In this document: positions 10,733-20,238 of the stretch, in pieces | How positions within the stretch are numbered: position 1 is the first letter of the stretch | Layout: every line of letters begins with the position of its first letter | DNA from: Mycobacterium sp. D16R12 | Lineage (GTDB): Bacteria; Actinomycetota; Actinomycetes; Mycobacteriales; Mycobacteriaceae | NCBI RefSeq assembly: GCF_002013465.1 | Contig: NZ_MAFC01000002.1 | Location: 372,001-436,000, forward strand | Direction of reading: 5' to 3' | DNA length: 64,000 nt | Position numbers and translations under genes: made by a program | The notes under the pieces: generated by a model | What the model saw: the letters and a program-made list of their open reading frames with translations, nothing else | What the model was told of the DNA's origin: nothing | Database searches by the model: none

Positions 10733-10784
10733 CGGTCGTACCTTCCTTCCCGTTACGCTGCCGTTCCTACGCCCAATCGACCGC

Positions 10785-13700
10785 CTACCTGCGCCCTACC
10801 GTTCTCGCACGGCGCAGATCAAGGATGCCGGGCGCCACGGCATCGGTAGACATGCGGGCTTGTTTCTCGCGCAAGTCTGACAAATCGACTCGACCGGTGG
10901 TGTAACCGGTGGCATCGAAGCGCCTCCCACGGCGTGCCTCGGCGGCCACCGCGTTGACGGGCGGGTCGTCATAGGACCGGCCACCCGGGTGCGACACGTG
11001 GTACGTACAGCCGCCGCGAGACAACGCGTTGGCCGTGTCGATGAGCTCGAAGCGCAGCGGGTCGTCAACGGTGATGCTCGGATGCAGCGCACTGGGCGGC
11101 TGCCAGGCCCGGTACCGCACGCCGGCCACCTGAACGTCCGGGTTGGCGGTCGAGAGCAGCGGGATGGGTTCTCCGTTGCAGGTGACCACATATCGGGACC
11201 GGTCGGCGCCGATGACCCGCACCTGCACACGTTCGATCGAGGAATCCACGTATCGTGCGGCACCTCCGGCGGTTGCCTCTTCCCCCAGCACCCGCCACGG
11301 TTCGATGGCCCCGCGCAGTTCGATCTCGATACCGTCGAACACCGCGGTGCCAATCCGCGGAAAGCGGAACTCGGTGAACGGATCGAGCCAACTGGTCTCG
11401 AAGGCGATGCCGTGCGCACGCAGCTCGGCAGCAACTTGAGCAATGTCGTGAATAATGAAGTGCGGCAACAGGTAACGGCCATGCAGGTTTGCGCCATGGC
11501 GAATCAGCGGTGCGCGCAGAGGCTGCTCCCAGAACCTGGCCACCAGTGCGCGCACCAGCAGCGACTGGACCATTGCCATCTGGAAATGCGGCGGCATCTC
11601 GAATCCGCGCAGCTCCAACAGGCCCAGACGCCCGCGGGCGCTGTCGGGGCTGTACAGCTTGTCGATGCAAAACTCCGCACGGTGGGTGTTGCCGGTGATA
11701 TCGGTCAGCAAGTGCCGTAGCGCCCGGTCCACGTGCCAAGGAGCGGCCTTTTCGGAAGGATCGCGATCCGGTGCCTTCGTCAATCTATCGATCTCGGCGA
11801 AGGCGATCTCCAACTCGTACAACGCCTCTTCGCGGCCTTCGTCGACGCGAGGGGCCTGCGATGTGGTGCCGACGAACCTTCCCGAGAACAGGTAGGACAA
11901 CGCGGGGTGATGCTGCCAGTAGGTCAGCAGCGACACCAAAAGATCGGGGCGACGCAGCAACGGTGACGTCGCCGGGGTCCGACCCCCGAGCGTGATGTGG
12001 TTGCCCCCGCCGGTCCCGGTGTGGGTGCCGTCCACGTCGAACGATTCGGTGGTCAGCCGCGCCTTGCGCGCCTCCTCGTAGAGCACCTGCAGCTGACGGG
12101 ACTGTTCCGCGAAACTCCCGGTGGGGGTGACGTTGACCTCGATGACCCCCGGATCAGGCGTGACACTCATGACTTCCAGCCGAGGGTCCGGTGGCGGTCC
12201 GTAGCCTTCGATCACCAGCGGGCAGGTGACTGCGGCCTCAATGCGCGCGATGAGATCCACGAAGTCTTCGAGGCTTTGCAGCGGCGGCAGGAACAGATAC
12301 AGCAGCCCGTCGCGAATCTGGGCGACCAGGGCCGTGGGGGGCGCTCCATCAGCGGGCACGACGACCGCGTCCGCGCCGGAACGTTGTGCGCCGAGTTCGG
12401 CGGTGACGCTGAGAGGGTCCGCCTCGGCGGGGTGCGGCGCCGGCTGCCAGGAGATGGAGTCCAGTGGGAGCCGCAGACCTGCCGGGGACTCTCCTTGCGT
12501 CAAGACGATCCGTCCGCGGCGCAATGTCCAGTCGGCGCTTTCCCAGCGGCCGCCGTCCTCCCCGCGGTGCAGGGGCAGCACATACGCGGTCGGCCCGGTC
12601 ACCTCGTCCAGGCGGGCCAGTAGTTCTGAACGTCGGTCTTCCGAGTCTTCCTGCGGTGCTGGGTCATCGGCTGCTGCGACCGGATCTCCCTCGGGACGCC
12701 GAACGGATGCGGCGAGTCGACTCAACGGATCCTCATACGCCGCGCGAACCTGACTCTCGGGGAGCCCGATATCACCCGCCAGGGCAAGCAGGAGCGCACG
12801 GTCGGCGCCCTCTGGGGTAGACCACTGACGGTCCTCGGCCCATGGGTCGGCGAGGAGCTCGGGGTCAGACCACAGTGGCTGGCCATCACGCCTCCACTGC
12901 AAACCGATCTGCCACCGCGGCAGGGGTTCGCCGGGGTACCACTTTCCCTGGCTTCGTTGCACCAAACCTGTTGGCGCCCAGAGTGCTTTCAGACGGGCCG
13001 TCAAATCGGAGGCGCGTATCCGCTTCTGGGGTCCGTCGGCCGCCGTCGTCCACTCCTCGGCGACCTGGTCGTCGACCGACACGAATGTCGGCTCACCACC
13101 CATCGTCAACCCCACCTCGGCGGTGTCGAGCCGGGTGTCGATCTCGGCACCCAACGCGGTGACGGCCTCCCAGACCGCTGCCGTGTACGGCAGCGTGACT
13201 CGTGGATCTTCGTGCACCCGAGTGACCGTGTTCGAGAAATCGAGGGTCGACTCGCACATATCGGTTGCCCCCGAGATGGCGGCGGACGTCGACGGATGTG
13301 GAGTCGCCGAGAGCGGAATATGCCCCTCACCGGCGAGCAACCCCGACGTGGGATCCAGCCCCACCCAGCCGGCACCAGGGATGTACACCTCAGCCCAGGC
13401 ATGCAGGTCGGTGAAATCCGCGACCGGCCCTGAGGGACCGTCGATTTCGATGATGTCCGAGGTCAGTTGCACCAGATACCCGGACACGAAGCGGGCGGCA
13501 AGCCCCTTCTGCCGCAGGATTGACACCAACAACCAGGCGGTATCCCGGCAGGAACCGATCCCCACCGCCAGTGTCGTGTCCGGACTCTGCACGCCGGGCT
13601 CCAACCTCACCGCATAACCGACATCCGAGCACAGCGCCTGGTTGAGCGTGACGAGGTAGTCGATGATGCGCGTGTTGGGTGCCATCGTGAAGTTGGACAC

Positions 13701-14111
13701 CCAGGCCCGAACCAGTTCACCGGGACCCGAACCTGGCACGGATTCGTCCACCAGCTTGAGGTAGGGCTCCAGATCCGCCGCCAATGCAGCCGGATAGACA
13801 AACCCGACGTGTTCGGCCCACTCCTCGATGAAGAAGTCGAACGGGTTGACCGATTTCAGATCCGCGATGAGTCCGACGGTGATCGACAGCCGCCGGGTCC
13901 GCTCCGGAAACACCACGCGGGCAAGGAAATTACCGAAGGCATCCTGTTGCCAATTGATGAAGTGATCGTCGGGGGCGATGCGCAGCGAGTAGGCCTCGAT
14001 AGGGGTTCGAGTGTGCGGAGCGGGGCGCAATCGAATCTCGTGCGGATGCACCTGCACGAGTCTGTCGAATACGTAGCTAGTCCGGTGCTCCAGCGCCACC
14101 TTGATGCCCAT
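10785..14111 (-). CDS. Transglutaminase / DUF2126 amidoligase fusion (Rv2566 type)
   Basis: A 1108-residue protein. The N-terminal transglutaminase-like domain has Cys188 (GSCRDTAW), His237 (DLHAWAEV) and Asp253 (DPTSG). From about residue 320 (LTMGGEPTFVSVDD) to the end it matches DUF2126, a putative glutamine-synthetase-like amidoligase (COG4196). Fusion of a cysteine peptidase with an amide-bond-forming enzyme suggests cycles of cutting and joining. It is the first gene of the cluster and is divergent from the small YjbR gene. Homologue of M. tuberculosis Rv2566. Start is the ATG of MGIKVALEHR. Biological role unknown. Confidence 0.9.
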   Translation of the reverse strand: MGIKVALEHRTSYVFDRLVQVHPHEIRLRPAPHTRTPIEAYSLRIAPDDHFINWQQDAFGNFLARVVFPERTRRLSITVGLIADLKSVNPFDFFIEEWAEHVGFVYPAALAADLEPYLKLVDESVPGSGPGELVRAWVSNFTMAPNTRIIDYLVTLNQALCSDVGYAVRLEPGVQSPDTTLAVGIGSCRDTAWLLVSILRQKGLAARFVSGYLVQLTSDIIEIDGPSGPVADFTDLHAWAEVYIPGAGWVGLDPTSGLLAGEGHIPLSATPHPSTSAAISGATDMCESTLDFSNTVTRVHEDPRVTLPYTAAVWEAVTALGAEIDTRLDTAEVGLTMGGEPTFVSVDDQVAEEWTTAADGPQKRIRASDLTARLKALWAPTGLVQRSQGKWYPGEPLPRWQIGLQWRRDGQPLWSDPELLADPWAEDRQWSTPEGADRALLLALAGDIGLPESQVRAAYEDPLSRLAASVRRPEGDPVAAADDPAPQEDSEDRRSELLARLDEVTGPTAYVLPLHRGEDGGRWESADWTLRRGRIVLTQGESPAGLRLPLDSISWQPAPHPAEADPLSVTAELGAQRSGADAVVVPADGAPPTALVAQIRDGLLYLFLPPLQSLEDFVDLIARIEAAVTCPLVIEGYGPPPDPRLEVMSVTPDPGVIEVNVTPTGSFAEQSRQLQVLYEEARKARLTTESFDVDGTHTGTGGGNHITLGGRTPATSPLLRRPDLLVSLLTYWQHHPALSYLFSGRFVGTTSQAPRVDEGREEALYELEIAFAEIDRLTKAPDRDPSEKAAPWHVDRALRHLLTDITGNTHRAEFCIDKLYSPDSARGRLGLLELRGFEMPPHFQMAMVQSLLVRALVARFWEQPLRAPLIRHGANLHGRYLLPHFIIHDIAQVAAELRAHGIAFETSWLDPFTEFRFPRIGTAVFDGIEIELRGAIEPWRVLGEEATAGGAARYVDSSIERVQVRVIGADRSRYVVTCNGEPIPLLSTANPDVQVAGVRYRAWQPPSALHPSITVDDPLRFELIDTANALSRGGCTYHVSHPGGRSYDDPPVNAVAAEARRGRRFDATGYTTGRVDLSDLREKQARMSTDAVAPGILDLRRARTVGRR

Positions 14112-14162
14112 CGGCTGATCCCACCATAACCTGGCCTCACCCGCATGGCCTGCGATTCAGGG

Positions 14163-14168
14163 CACAAT
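14163..14168 (+). promoter_or_regulatory. Possible -10 hexamer for the YjbR gene
   Basis: CACAAT ends six bases before the GTG at 14175. No ribosome binding site precedes that GTG, which fits leaderless translation. The hexamer is a moderate match to TANNNT. Confidence 0.4.
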
Positions 14169-14174
14169 GAACCA

Positions 14175-14546
14175 GTGGCCACCTGGGATGACGTAACAGG
14201 CGTCGCATCGGGGCTTCCCGAGGCGCTCGAGACCTCCCCGCGGGTGTGGAAGGTGCGCAAAAAACTGTTCGTCTGGGAACGGCCGTTGCGGAAGAGTGAT
14301 CTGGCAGCACTGGGAGATTCGGCCCCCGACGGCGACATACTGGGCGCCCGCGTCGGCGATGAGGGCGTCAAACGCGCACTCATCGCCGAGGAACCGCAGG
14401 TGTACTTCACCACGCCACATTTCGACGGTTACCCGATCGTGCTCGCCCGGTTGGATGCCATTTCGCCGCTCGACCTCACACAACTCATCACCGAGGCATG
14501 GCTGCGCCAGGCGCCGAAGACGCTGGCGCGCAGGTTCCTCGACTAG
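14175..14546 (+). CDS. MmcQ/YjbR family protein (Rv2570 type)
   Basis: About 123 residues, a MmcQ/YjbR-like DNA-binding-fold protein of unknown function, recognised by WERPLRKSD, the central GVKRALIAEEPQVYFTTPHF strand region and the C-terminal LITEAWLRQAPK. It follows the position of Rv2570 next to the transglutaminase cluster. The GTG at 14175 is preferred because VATWDDV is where homologues begin and a -10-like hexamer lies six bases before it; an in-frame ATG at 14145 is the alternative. It ends tail-to-tail with the nitroreductase gene, sharing CTAG. Confidence 0.8.
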   Translation: MATWDDVTGVASGLPEALETSPRVWKVRKKLFVWERPLRKSDLAALGDSAPDGDILGARVGDEGVKRALIAEEPQVYFTTPHFDGYPIVLARLDAISPLDLTQLITEAWLRQAPKTLARRFLD

Positions 14547-14992
14547 CCGCGACGCAATTCGAAGATCGGGATGGCGCGGTCGGTCTTCTCCTGGTAGTCG
14601 GCGAACACGGGAACCTGCTCGACGACCTTCGGATACAGCGCATCGCGCTCGCCCAGCGAAAGCTCGTGGGCCACGACGTCGTAACCGTCGGTTCCGATGT
14701 CGATATGCGCATGCGGATGTGCGCGCAGGTTGTGCACCCAGGCAGGGTCCTTATCGGCGCCGCCGAACGAGCCGACGATGTAGATCTTCTCGTCGATATC
14801 GAAGTAGGCCAGCGGATTCAGCCGCTGCTGCCCACTCTTGGCGCCGGTATTGGTCAGGAGCAGGATCGGTACACCGGCGAACTGTCCGCCGACCTCTCCG
14901 CCGTTGGTGCGGAACTCCTGAGTGATGCCGTCATTGAATTCGTTGATCACCGCAGCGGGCTGCTGGTTGAAGGGTGTGTCATCGGTCACCAC
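14543..14992 (-). CDS. Deazaflavin (F420)-dependent nitroreductase family protein (DUF385/Ddn-like)
   Basis: A 149-residue split-beta-barrel protein of the Ddn family. Typical segments are PILLLTNTGAKSGQQRLNPL, where the Ser/Lys loop binds the F420 phosphate, GSFGGADKDPAWVHNL and the AHPHAHIDIG strand. Members use reduced F420 to reduce quinones or nitro compounds, usually at the membrane. Two GTG codons in a row (14992, 14989) could start translation. The gene is convergent with the YjbR gene and divergent from the permease gene 54 bases away. Substrate unknown. Confidence 0.88.
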   Translation of the reverse strand: MVTDDTPFNQQPAAVINEFNDGITQEFRTNGGEVGGQFAGVPILLLTNTGAKSGQQRLNPLAYFDIDEKIYIVGSFGGADKDPAWVHNLRAHPHAHIDIGTDGYDVVAHELSLGERDALYPKVVEQVPVFADYQEKTDRAIPIFELRRG

Positions 14993-15046
14993 ACCAGAGT
15001 GCCACTGCTGCGCCGCGTTCTCAGGTTGCGCTGACAGGATGGCTGG

Positions 15047-16036
15047 ATGACGGTGGCCACCACTTCGTCCCGACGCTGGTTCGGTTCGACCGAGATCCTG
15101 GTGGTGGCACTCATCGCGATGGCCCTGGCGGCGAGCTGGTTACGCGGGATTGTCGATGACAACGAAAAGCTGGCGACCGCCGGGACGGTGTTCTGCGGGG
15201 TGTTCGTCCAGGCCATCCCGTTCCTTGCGCTCGGGGTGATCGTGAGTGGGCTCGTCGCGACATTCGTCACCCCGGAACGGCTGGCGCGGTGGCTACCGAA
15301 CCGATCCATCGCCGCGGTGGCGGTGGCGGGTGTGAGCGGTGCGGCGCTGCCCGGCTGTGAATGCGGTTCGGTTCCGGTAGCGCGCCGACTGTACGGACCG
15401 GGTTCCGTCGGTGCGGCCGCACTCACCTTCATGTTGTCCGCGCCGGCCATCAATCCGGTGGTGTTGGTCGCTACCGCGGTCGCGTTCCCCGGCCAGCCCA
15501 AGATGGTGCTGGCGCGCGCGGTGGCCTCCCTGCTCACCGCCATGGTGATGGGCATGGCGTGGTCACGGTGGGGACGGGACAGCTGGGTCACTCGCAAGCT
15601 GCCCACCGCGCACGCCGGATCCTCCTCGCGCTGGACGACATTCACCGAGGCGGCGCGGCACGACTTTCTGCAGGCGGCCTCGTACCTGGCAATCGGCGCG
15701 GTAGCTGCTGCGGCTTTGCATGTGCTGGTTCCGGCCTGGGTGTTCGAGCATCTGGCAGGCAATCTTGTGGTGGGTGTGGTGACAATGGCGCTGCTGGCCG
15801 TGGTGCTGGCGTTGTGCTCGGAGGCCGATGCCTTCGTCGCCGCGAGCATCACGATGATGCCGTTGATTCCGCGGCTGGTGTTCCTCGTGGTGGGGCCGGC
15901 CGTCGACGTGAAGCTGATCGCGATGCAGTCCGGCATGTTCGGACGACCCTTCGCGGCCCGATTCGCGCCGCTGACATTCGTGGTGGCCACTGTGGTCGCG
16001 ACGGGTGTCGGACTGGCGGTGCTGGGGACCTCATGA
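15047..16036 (+). CDS. UPF0718/YraQ-type permease
   Basis: A 329-residue integral membrane protein with about eight to nine predicted helices. The family signature is the cysteine-containing loop ALPGCECGSVPVARRL near residues 101-116, followed by APAINPVVL, repeated in the second half by CSEADAFVAAS. These permeases are thought to carry metal or oxyanions; the conserved cysteines support metal handling, but no substrate is proven. The downstream DUF1980 gene overlaps it as ATGA, the usual partner arrangement. A weak CAGGAT hexamer ends six bases before the ATG. Confidence 0.88.
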   Translation: MTVATTSSRRWFGSTEILVVALIAMALAASWLRGIVDDNEKLATAGTVFCGVFVQAIPFLALGVIVSGLVATFVTPERLARWLPNRSIAAVAVAGVSGAALPGCECGSVPVARRLYGPGSVGAAALTFMLSAPAINPVVLVATAVAFPGQPKMVLARAVASLLTAMVMGMAWSRWGRDSWVTRKLPTAHAGSSSRWTTFTEAARHDFLQAASYLAIGAVAAAALHVLVPAWVFEHLAGNLVVGVVTMALLAVVLALCSEADAFVAASITMMPLIPRLVFLVVGPAVDVKLIAMQSGMFGRPFAARFAPLTFVVATVVATGVGLAVLGTS

Positions 16037-16746
16037 GGCGCGACACGGAGAACACGCTGCTGATACTGCTGGGGGTCAGCGTGGCAATGATCGCAGTGAC
16101 CGGAACCTTCACTCGCTACGTCAAGCCCGGGCTGCTGCCGTGGCTCGCCGGTTCGGCGGTCATCGTGATCGGGCTCGGTCTGGCCGCCATCTTCCGCGAT
16201 GTGCGTCGCGGCCACACCGACCATGACGATGACCACGACGGCCACACCCACAAGCACGGCGCCACATGGTTTTTGGTGCTGCCAATAGTTCTGCTGATCT
16301 TCATCGTGCCCCCTGCCCTCAGCGCGCGTTCCATCGCGCCGGCCAACATCGGCGCATCGGCCAACACGCCCCGGCGGGCCTTTCCCCCACTGCCACCCGG
16401 CGACGCGCCCTCGGTGCCCCTGCCGGAGGTCCTGATGCGTATTGCCGCCGGTTCCTCGGACACGCTGAGCGGTCGCACCATCACCGTCACCGGGTTCACG
16501 TTCAAAGAGGGCGAGCACACCGACCTGGCCAAGATCGTCATCGTGTGTTGTGCCGCGGATGCCCAGCTGGCACGGCTGCATATGACAGGTCCGGCGGCCG
16601 CGTCGGCATCGGCGCTTCCGGAGAACACCTGGATCTCGGCGACCGGCATTGTGCCGGGCGGTCAGAGCTACCGCGGCCCGTCGTCCATTCCCGTCATCGA
16701 GGTCACCGGCATTACCCGCACCGATCCACCGAAGAGCACCTACTGA
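16033..16746 (+). CDS. TIGR03943/DUF1980 permease partner subunit
   Basis: A 237-residue membrane protein. Two N-terminal helices (about residues 9-28 and 35-54) are followed by a histidine/aspartate-rich loop (RRGHTDHDDDHDGHTHKHG), a third helix, and an exported domain of about 130 residues containing the CCAADAQLAR segment typical of the family. The His-rich loop probably binds a divalent metal. Start ATG overlaps the permease stop; longer in-frame extension to 15361 overlaps the permease gene and is rejected. The pair likely forms one transport complex. Confidence 0.85.
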   Translation: MRRDTENTLLILLGVSVAMIAVTGTFTRYVKPGLLPWLAGSAVIVIGLGLAAIFRDVRRGHTDHDDDHDGHTHKHGATWFLVLPIVLLIFIVPPALSARSIAPANIGASANTPRRAFPPLPPGDAPSVPLPEVLMRIAAGSSDTLSGRTITVTGFTFKEGEHTDLAKIVIVCCAADAQLARLHMTGPAAASASALPENTWISATGIVPGGQSYRGPSSIPVIEVTGITRTDPPKSTY

Positions 16747-16757
16747 GCGGAGGCACG

Positions 16758-17435
16758 TTGCGGTACAAGGCATACCTGTTCGATGTGCAGGGCACGCTGC
16801 TGGATTTCTTCGAACCCGTATCGCGCGCGGTTGCCGAGCACGCTCCCAGTATCGACACCGCCGGTTTCACTCGTGCCTGGCGCGCGGACTATTTCGACCG
16901 CGTCGCGAACCTGGCCCAGTCTGTGGACGAATGGACGCGGGTCCAGGATCTGTACGCGCACGGCTTCGCTGACGTCTGCGAGACGTTCGGGCTGCCGCGC
17001 CCGAACGCTGCGACCTCCGAGCTCGTCGCGTCCAGCTGGCAACGCCTGATTCCGTGGCCGGACGTACCCGCCGGCCTGTCGGGGCTGCGTGCACGGGCCG
17101 TCGTCGCGACCCTGTCCAACACCGATATGGCCACAATGGTGAATCTGTTCAAACGCCTGGGCATTTCGTGGGATGCGGTCCTCACCGCAGAGGTGTTCGG
17201 CAGCTTCAAACCAGACCCGGTGGTGTATCGGCGCGCGCTCGGCTACCTCGGCATCAAACCCGGTGACGCGGCGATGGTGGCCGCACATCCGTATGACCTG
17301 CGCGCCGCGCGAGAGATCGGCATGGGCACAGTCTTCGTCTCACGGCCCCACGAATACGGCGATCCCGCACTGGCTCATGGCGATCCCGACGAGGAGTTCG
17401 ATCAGCGGGTCACCGATATCGGCGATATCTCCTAG
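16758..17435 (+). CDS. HAD superfamily hydrolase, haloacid dehalogenase-like
   Basis: A 225-residue HAD-family hydrolase. Motif I is FDVQGTLLD: the nucleophile Asp is followed two places later by Gln instead of the phosphatase Asp, similar to haloacid dehalogenases, which have a non-acidic residue there. Motif II is SNTD, motif III the Lys of SFKPDP, and motif IV is AAHPYDLRAA as in type II 2-haloacid dehalogenases. The TTG start at 16758 follows GGAGG by four bases; no better start exists in frame. Ends tail-to-tail with the DUF389 gene (4-base overlap). Substrate unknown. Confidence 0.82.
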   Translation: MRYKAYLFDVQGTLLDFFEPVSRAVAEHAPSIDTAGFTRAWRADYFDRVANLAQSVDEWTRVQDLYAHGFADVCETFGLPRPNAATSELVASSWQRLIPWPDVPAGLSGLRARAVVATLSNTDMATMVNLFKRLGISWDAVLTAEVFGSFKPDPVVYRRALGYLGIKPGDAAMVAAHPYDLRAAREIGMGTVFVSRPHEYGDPALAHGDPDEEFDQRVTDIGDIS

Positions 17436-18340
17436 CCCAGCCCGCGCGGCCGCACCAGCAGCACCAACACCCCGGCCAGGACAATGCCGAAAAGGTTGAC
17501 CGCGAGCTGCAGCACGGATAGCCCAGCGATTTCCCATTCCCCCACCGTCGCCGCCACCACCGCGAATCCCGCGGCCGGCACCGTGGTCACCGAGATGAAA
17601 ACACCCACCAGCGCCGCCGATTTCGCCGACATCAATGAGAGCATGCCGGCCGCCCCCGCCAACAACGCGACCACCAATGAGAACGGCCCCACCTGGAATA
17701 TGAAGTCGACCTGCTGCAGCTCACGCACACTCTTCAAGGTGACCCAGCCGGCGCCCTCGGCGACCAGCGCCCCGATGGCAGTCACTGCCATCGCCACCGG
17801 AAATCCCACCACCAATGCCAGTAGCGACCGTCGCGCCAGTGACCATTTCCGCCGCACGATCGAAACCGCCAGCGCGGCAAGCGGACCAAACTCGGGTCCA
17901 ACCACCATGGCGCCGACGATGGTGACCGGCGAATCGGTGACCACGCCGACCGCGGCGATCAGGCAGGCCAGACACAGGAAGGCCAGGAACGTCAGGTTGA
18001 GAGCGGATTCTTCGCGGGTGCGCCCGATCAGCTCATCCCAGATGACAGCATCGGCGGGGTCACCTTCGGCATCGTCCTCAGCCTCATAGGCGGTCTGCGA
18101 GATCACCGTATCGAGGACCTCCGCGGTGATCGATCCCCGCTTGTCGATATCGATCGCCTTGAGCCCGTCAAGCACGTCGTTGGCCGTCTCGCGAGCCACG
18201 TCGGCGGTGATCACATCACCCGCCGGGCTGATCGCCACCCCGGGCACACGCACGATATGCGCGACCCCCGTTGTGGTGGAAAGGAACTCCACCACCTGAT
18301 CGGAGAGATCGGCAGGTGCGATGACCCGGACGTGCAGCAC
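17432..18340 (-). CDS. DUF389 family membrane protein
   Basis: A 302-residue protein. The first 110 residues form a soluble, acidic domain; the remainder holds about six helices, including the family signature SPVTIVGAMVVGPEFGPLAALA. Function of the family is unknown. It lies downstream of aspS on the same strand with a 5-base gap, so it may be cotranscribed with it. It is convergent with the HAD gene. Confidence 0.85.
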   Translation of the reverse strand: MLHVRVIAPADLSDQVVEFLSTTTGVAHIVRVPGVAISPAGDVITADVARETANDVLDGLKAIDIDKRGSITAEVLDTVISQTAYEAEDDAEGDPADAVIWDELIGRTREESALNLTFLAFLCLACLIAAVGVVTDSPVTIVGAMVVGPEFGPLAALAVSIVRRKWSLARRSLLALVVGFPVAMAVTAIGALVAEGAGWVTLKSVRELQQVDFIFQVGPFSLVVALLAGAAGMLSLMSAKSAALVGVFISVTTVPAAGFAVVAATVGEWEIAGLSVLQLAVNLFGIVLAGVLVLLVRPRGLG

Positions 18341-18345
18341 GCGCG

Positions 18346-20136
18346 CTACGCGTCCGGCTTACCCGGCTTATCGGCCTTATCGGGTTTTGCGTCGATTCCG
18401 GATTCCTTGCGCTGCGCCGCCGTGATCGGTGCCGGAGCATCCGTGAGCGGATCCACACCGCCACCGGACTTCGGGAAGGCGATGACTTCACGGATGGACG
18501 ATGTGCCTGCGAGCAACGCGGTCACGCGGTCCCAGCCGAAGGCGATGCCCCCATGCGGCGGTGCACCGAAGGCGAAGGCGTCCAGCAGGAATCCGAACTT
18601 GTCCTGGGCCTCTTCATTGCTGATGCCCATGACCTTGAACACGCGTTCCTGGACATCGCGGCGATGGATACGGATCGATCCACCACCGATCTCGTGCCCG
18701 TTGCACACGATGTCGTAGGCGTAGGCGAGTGCGGACCCCGGATCTGTGTCGAAGGTATTCGCGGACTCCGGCTTCGGTGAGGTGAAGGCGTGATGCACCG
18801 CGGTCCAGGCTCCGGAACCGACCGCCACGTCACCGGCGGCGGTGGCGTCATCGGCGGGCTCGAACATCGGCGCGTCCACCACCCAGGCGAACGCCCAGGC
18901 GTCGGGGGCGATCAAGTCGAGCCGTTGGGCGACCTCGCCGCGCACCGAACCCAGCAGCGCCCGTGAGGATTTGACGGCACCAGCCGAGAAGAAGATGCAG
19001 TCACCCGGGCTCGCGCCGACATGCGCTGCCAGCCCATCGCGTTCGGCGTCGGTCAGGTTCTTGGCGACGGGGCCGCCGAGGCTGCCGTCCTCCCCCACCA
19101 GCACATAGGCCAGGCCCTTGTGACCGCGCTGTTTGGCGAACTCCTGCCAGCCATCCAGGGTGCGGCGCGGCTGATCGGCACCGCCGGGCATCACCACCGC
19201 ACCCACATAGGGCGCCTGGAACACCCGGAAGCTGGTGTCGGAGAAGTACTCTGTGCATTCCACCAGCTCCAGACCGAACCGCAGGTCGGGCTTGTCGCTG
19301 CCGTAGCGGCGCATCGCCTCGGCATAGGTGATCCGCGCGATGGGTGTGGGCACGTGGTATCCGATCAGGTCCCACAGCGCGACGAGAAGCTCCTCGGCCA
19401 GCGCGATGACATCGTCCTGGTCCACGAAGCTCATCTCGATATCGAGCTGGGTGAACTCGGGCTGACGGTCGGCGCGGAAATCCTCGTCGCGGTAGCAGCG
19501 CGCGATCTGGTAGTACCGCTCCATACCCGCGACCATGAGCAGCTGCTTGAACAGCTGCGGGCTCTGCGGCAGTGCGTAGAAGCTGCCCGGCTGCAGACGG
19601 GCCGGCACCAGGAAGTCGCGTGCACCCTCCGGGGTCGAGCGCGTCAGCGTCGGAGTCTCCACCTCAACGAAATCGTGGCGAGCCAGCACACCGCGCGCCG
19701 CGGCGCTTACCTTAGAGCGCAACCTGATTGCGTTGCCCGGACCTTCGCGACGCAGATCCAGGTAGCGGTACTTCAGGCGCGCTTCTTCACCCGCGGTCTC
19801 ATCCAGCTGGAAGGGCAGCGGCGCGCTCTCGTTGAGCACGATGAGCTCGGCGGCATTGACCTCGATGTGGCCGGTCGGGATCTCGGCGTTGGCGTTGCCC
19901 TCGGGTCGGACCTCCACCACACCGGTGACCTCGACACAGAATTCGGCACGCAACCGATGAGCCTGCTCGAGCACCGCGTCATCACGGAACACCACCTGGG
20001 ACACCCCGGAGGCATCACGCAGGTCAATGAAGATGACGCCGCCGTGGTCGCGTCGTCGAGCCACCCAGCCGGCAAGCGTCACGCGCTGTCCGGCGTCCGA
20101 CTCCCGCAACGTACCCGCGTCGTGAGTGCGCAGCAC
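18346..20136 (-). CDS. aspS: Aspartyl-tRNA synthetase
   Basis: A 596-residue class II synthetase of bacterial type. An N-terminal OB-fold anticodon-binding domain (about residues 1-110) is followed by the catalytic core with motif 2 ([20 protein letters not shown]), the bacterial GAD insertion (about 290-420), and motif 3 near the C-terminus ([14 protein letters not shown]). It charges tRNA-Asp in the cytoplasm. The C-terminus ends in a lysine/aspartate-rich [13 protein letters not shown] tail. Position matches M. tuberculosis Rv2572c. The start codon is ATG with [11 protein letters not shown], the normal family N-terminus. Confidence 0.98.
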   Translation of the reverse strand: MLRTHDAGTLRESDAGQRVTLAGWVARRRDHGGVIFIDLRDASGVSQVVFRDDAVLEQAHRLRAEFCVEVTGVVEVRPEGNANAEIPTGHIEVNAAELIVLNESAPLPFQLDETAGEEARLKYRYLDLRREGPGNAIRLRSKVSAAARGVLARHDFVEVETPTLTRSTPEGARDFLVPARLQPGSFYALPQSPQLFKQLLMVAGMERYYQIARCYRDEDFRADRQPEFTQLDIEMSFVDQDDVIALAEELLVALWDLIGYHVPTPIARITYAEAMRRYGSDKPDLRFGLELVECTEYFSDTSFRVFQAPYVGAVVMPGGADQPRRTLDGWQEFAKQRGHKGLAYVLVGEDGSLGGPVAKNLTDAERDGLAAHVGASPGDCIFFSAGAVKSSRALLGSVRGEVAQRLDLIAPDAWAFAWVVDAPMFEPADDATAAGDVAVGSGAWTAVHHAFTSPKPESANTFDTDPGSALAYAYDIVCNGHEIGGGSIRIHRRDVQERVFKVMGISNEEAQDKFGFLLDAFAFGAPPHGGIAFGWDRVTALLAGTSSIREVIAFPKSGGGVDPLTDAPAPITAAQRKESGIDAKPDKADKPGKPDA

Positions 20137-20238
20137 AAAAGATCCCTTCGACAGTGCTTGTTTTACAAAAGGCCAGTGTTTAGACGTTTGAGCCTAGCGG
20201 CCCGCGTTCGCTGCCTTGTCGGGGCGCCGCGTCGAGAC

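Noticed and set aside
15361..16746. Longer start for the DUF1980 protein at 15361
   Set aside because: It would overlap most of the permease gene in another frame; the ATG at 16033 overlaps the permease stop as expected for coupled genes.
16266..17435. Longer start for the HAD hydrolase
   Set aside because: Runs through the DUF1980 gene; the TTG at 16758 has a GGAGG ribosome binding site and matches the family N-terminus.
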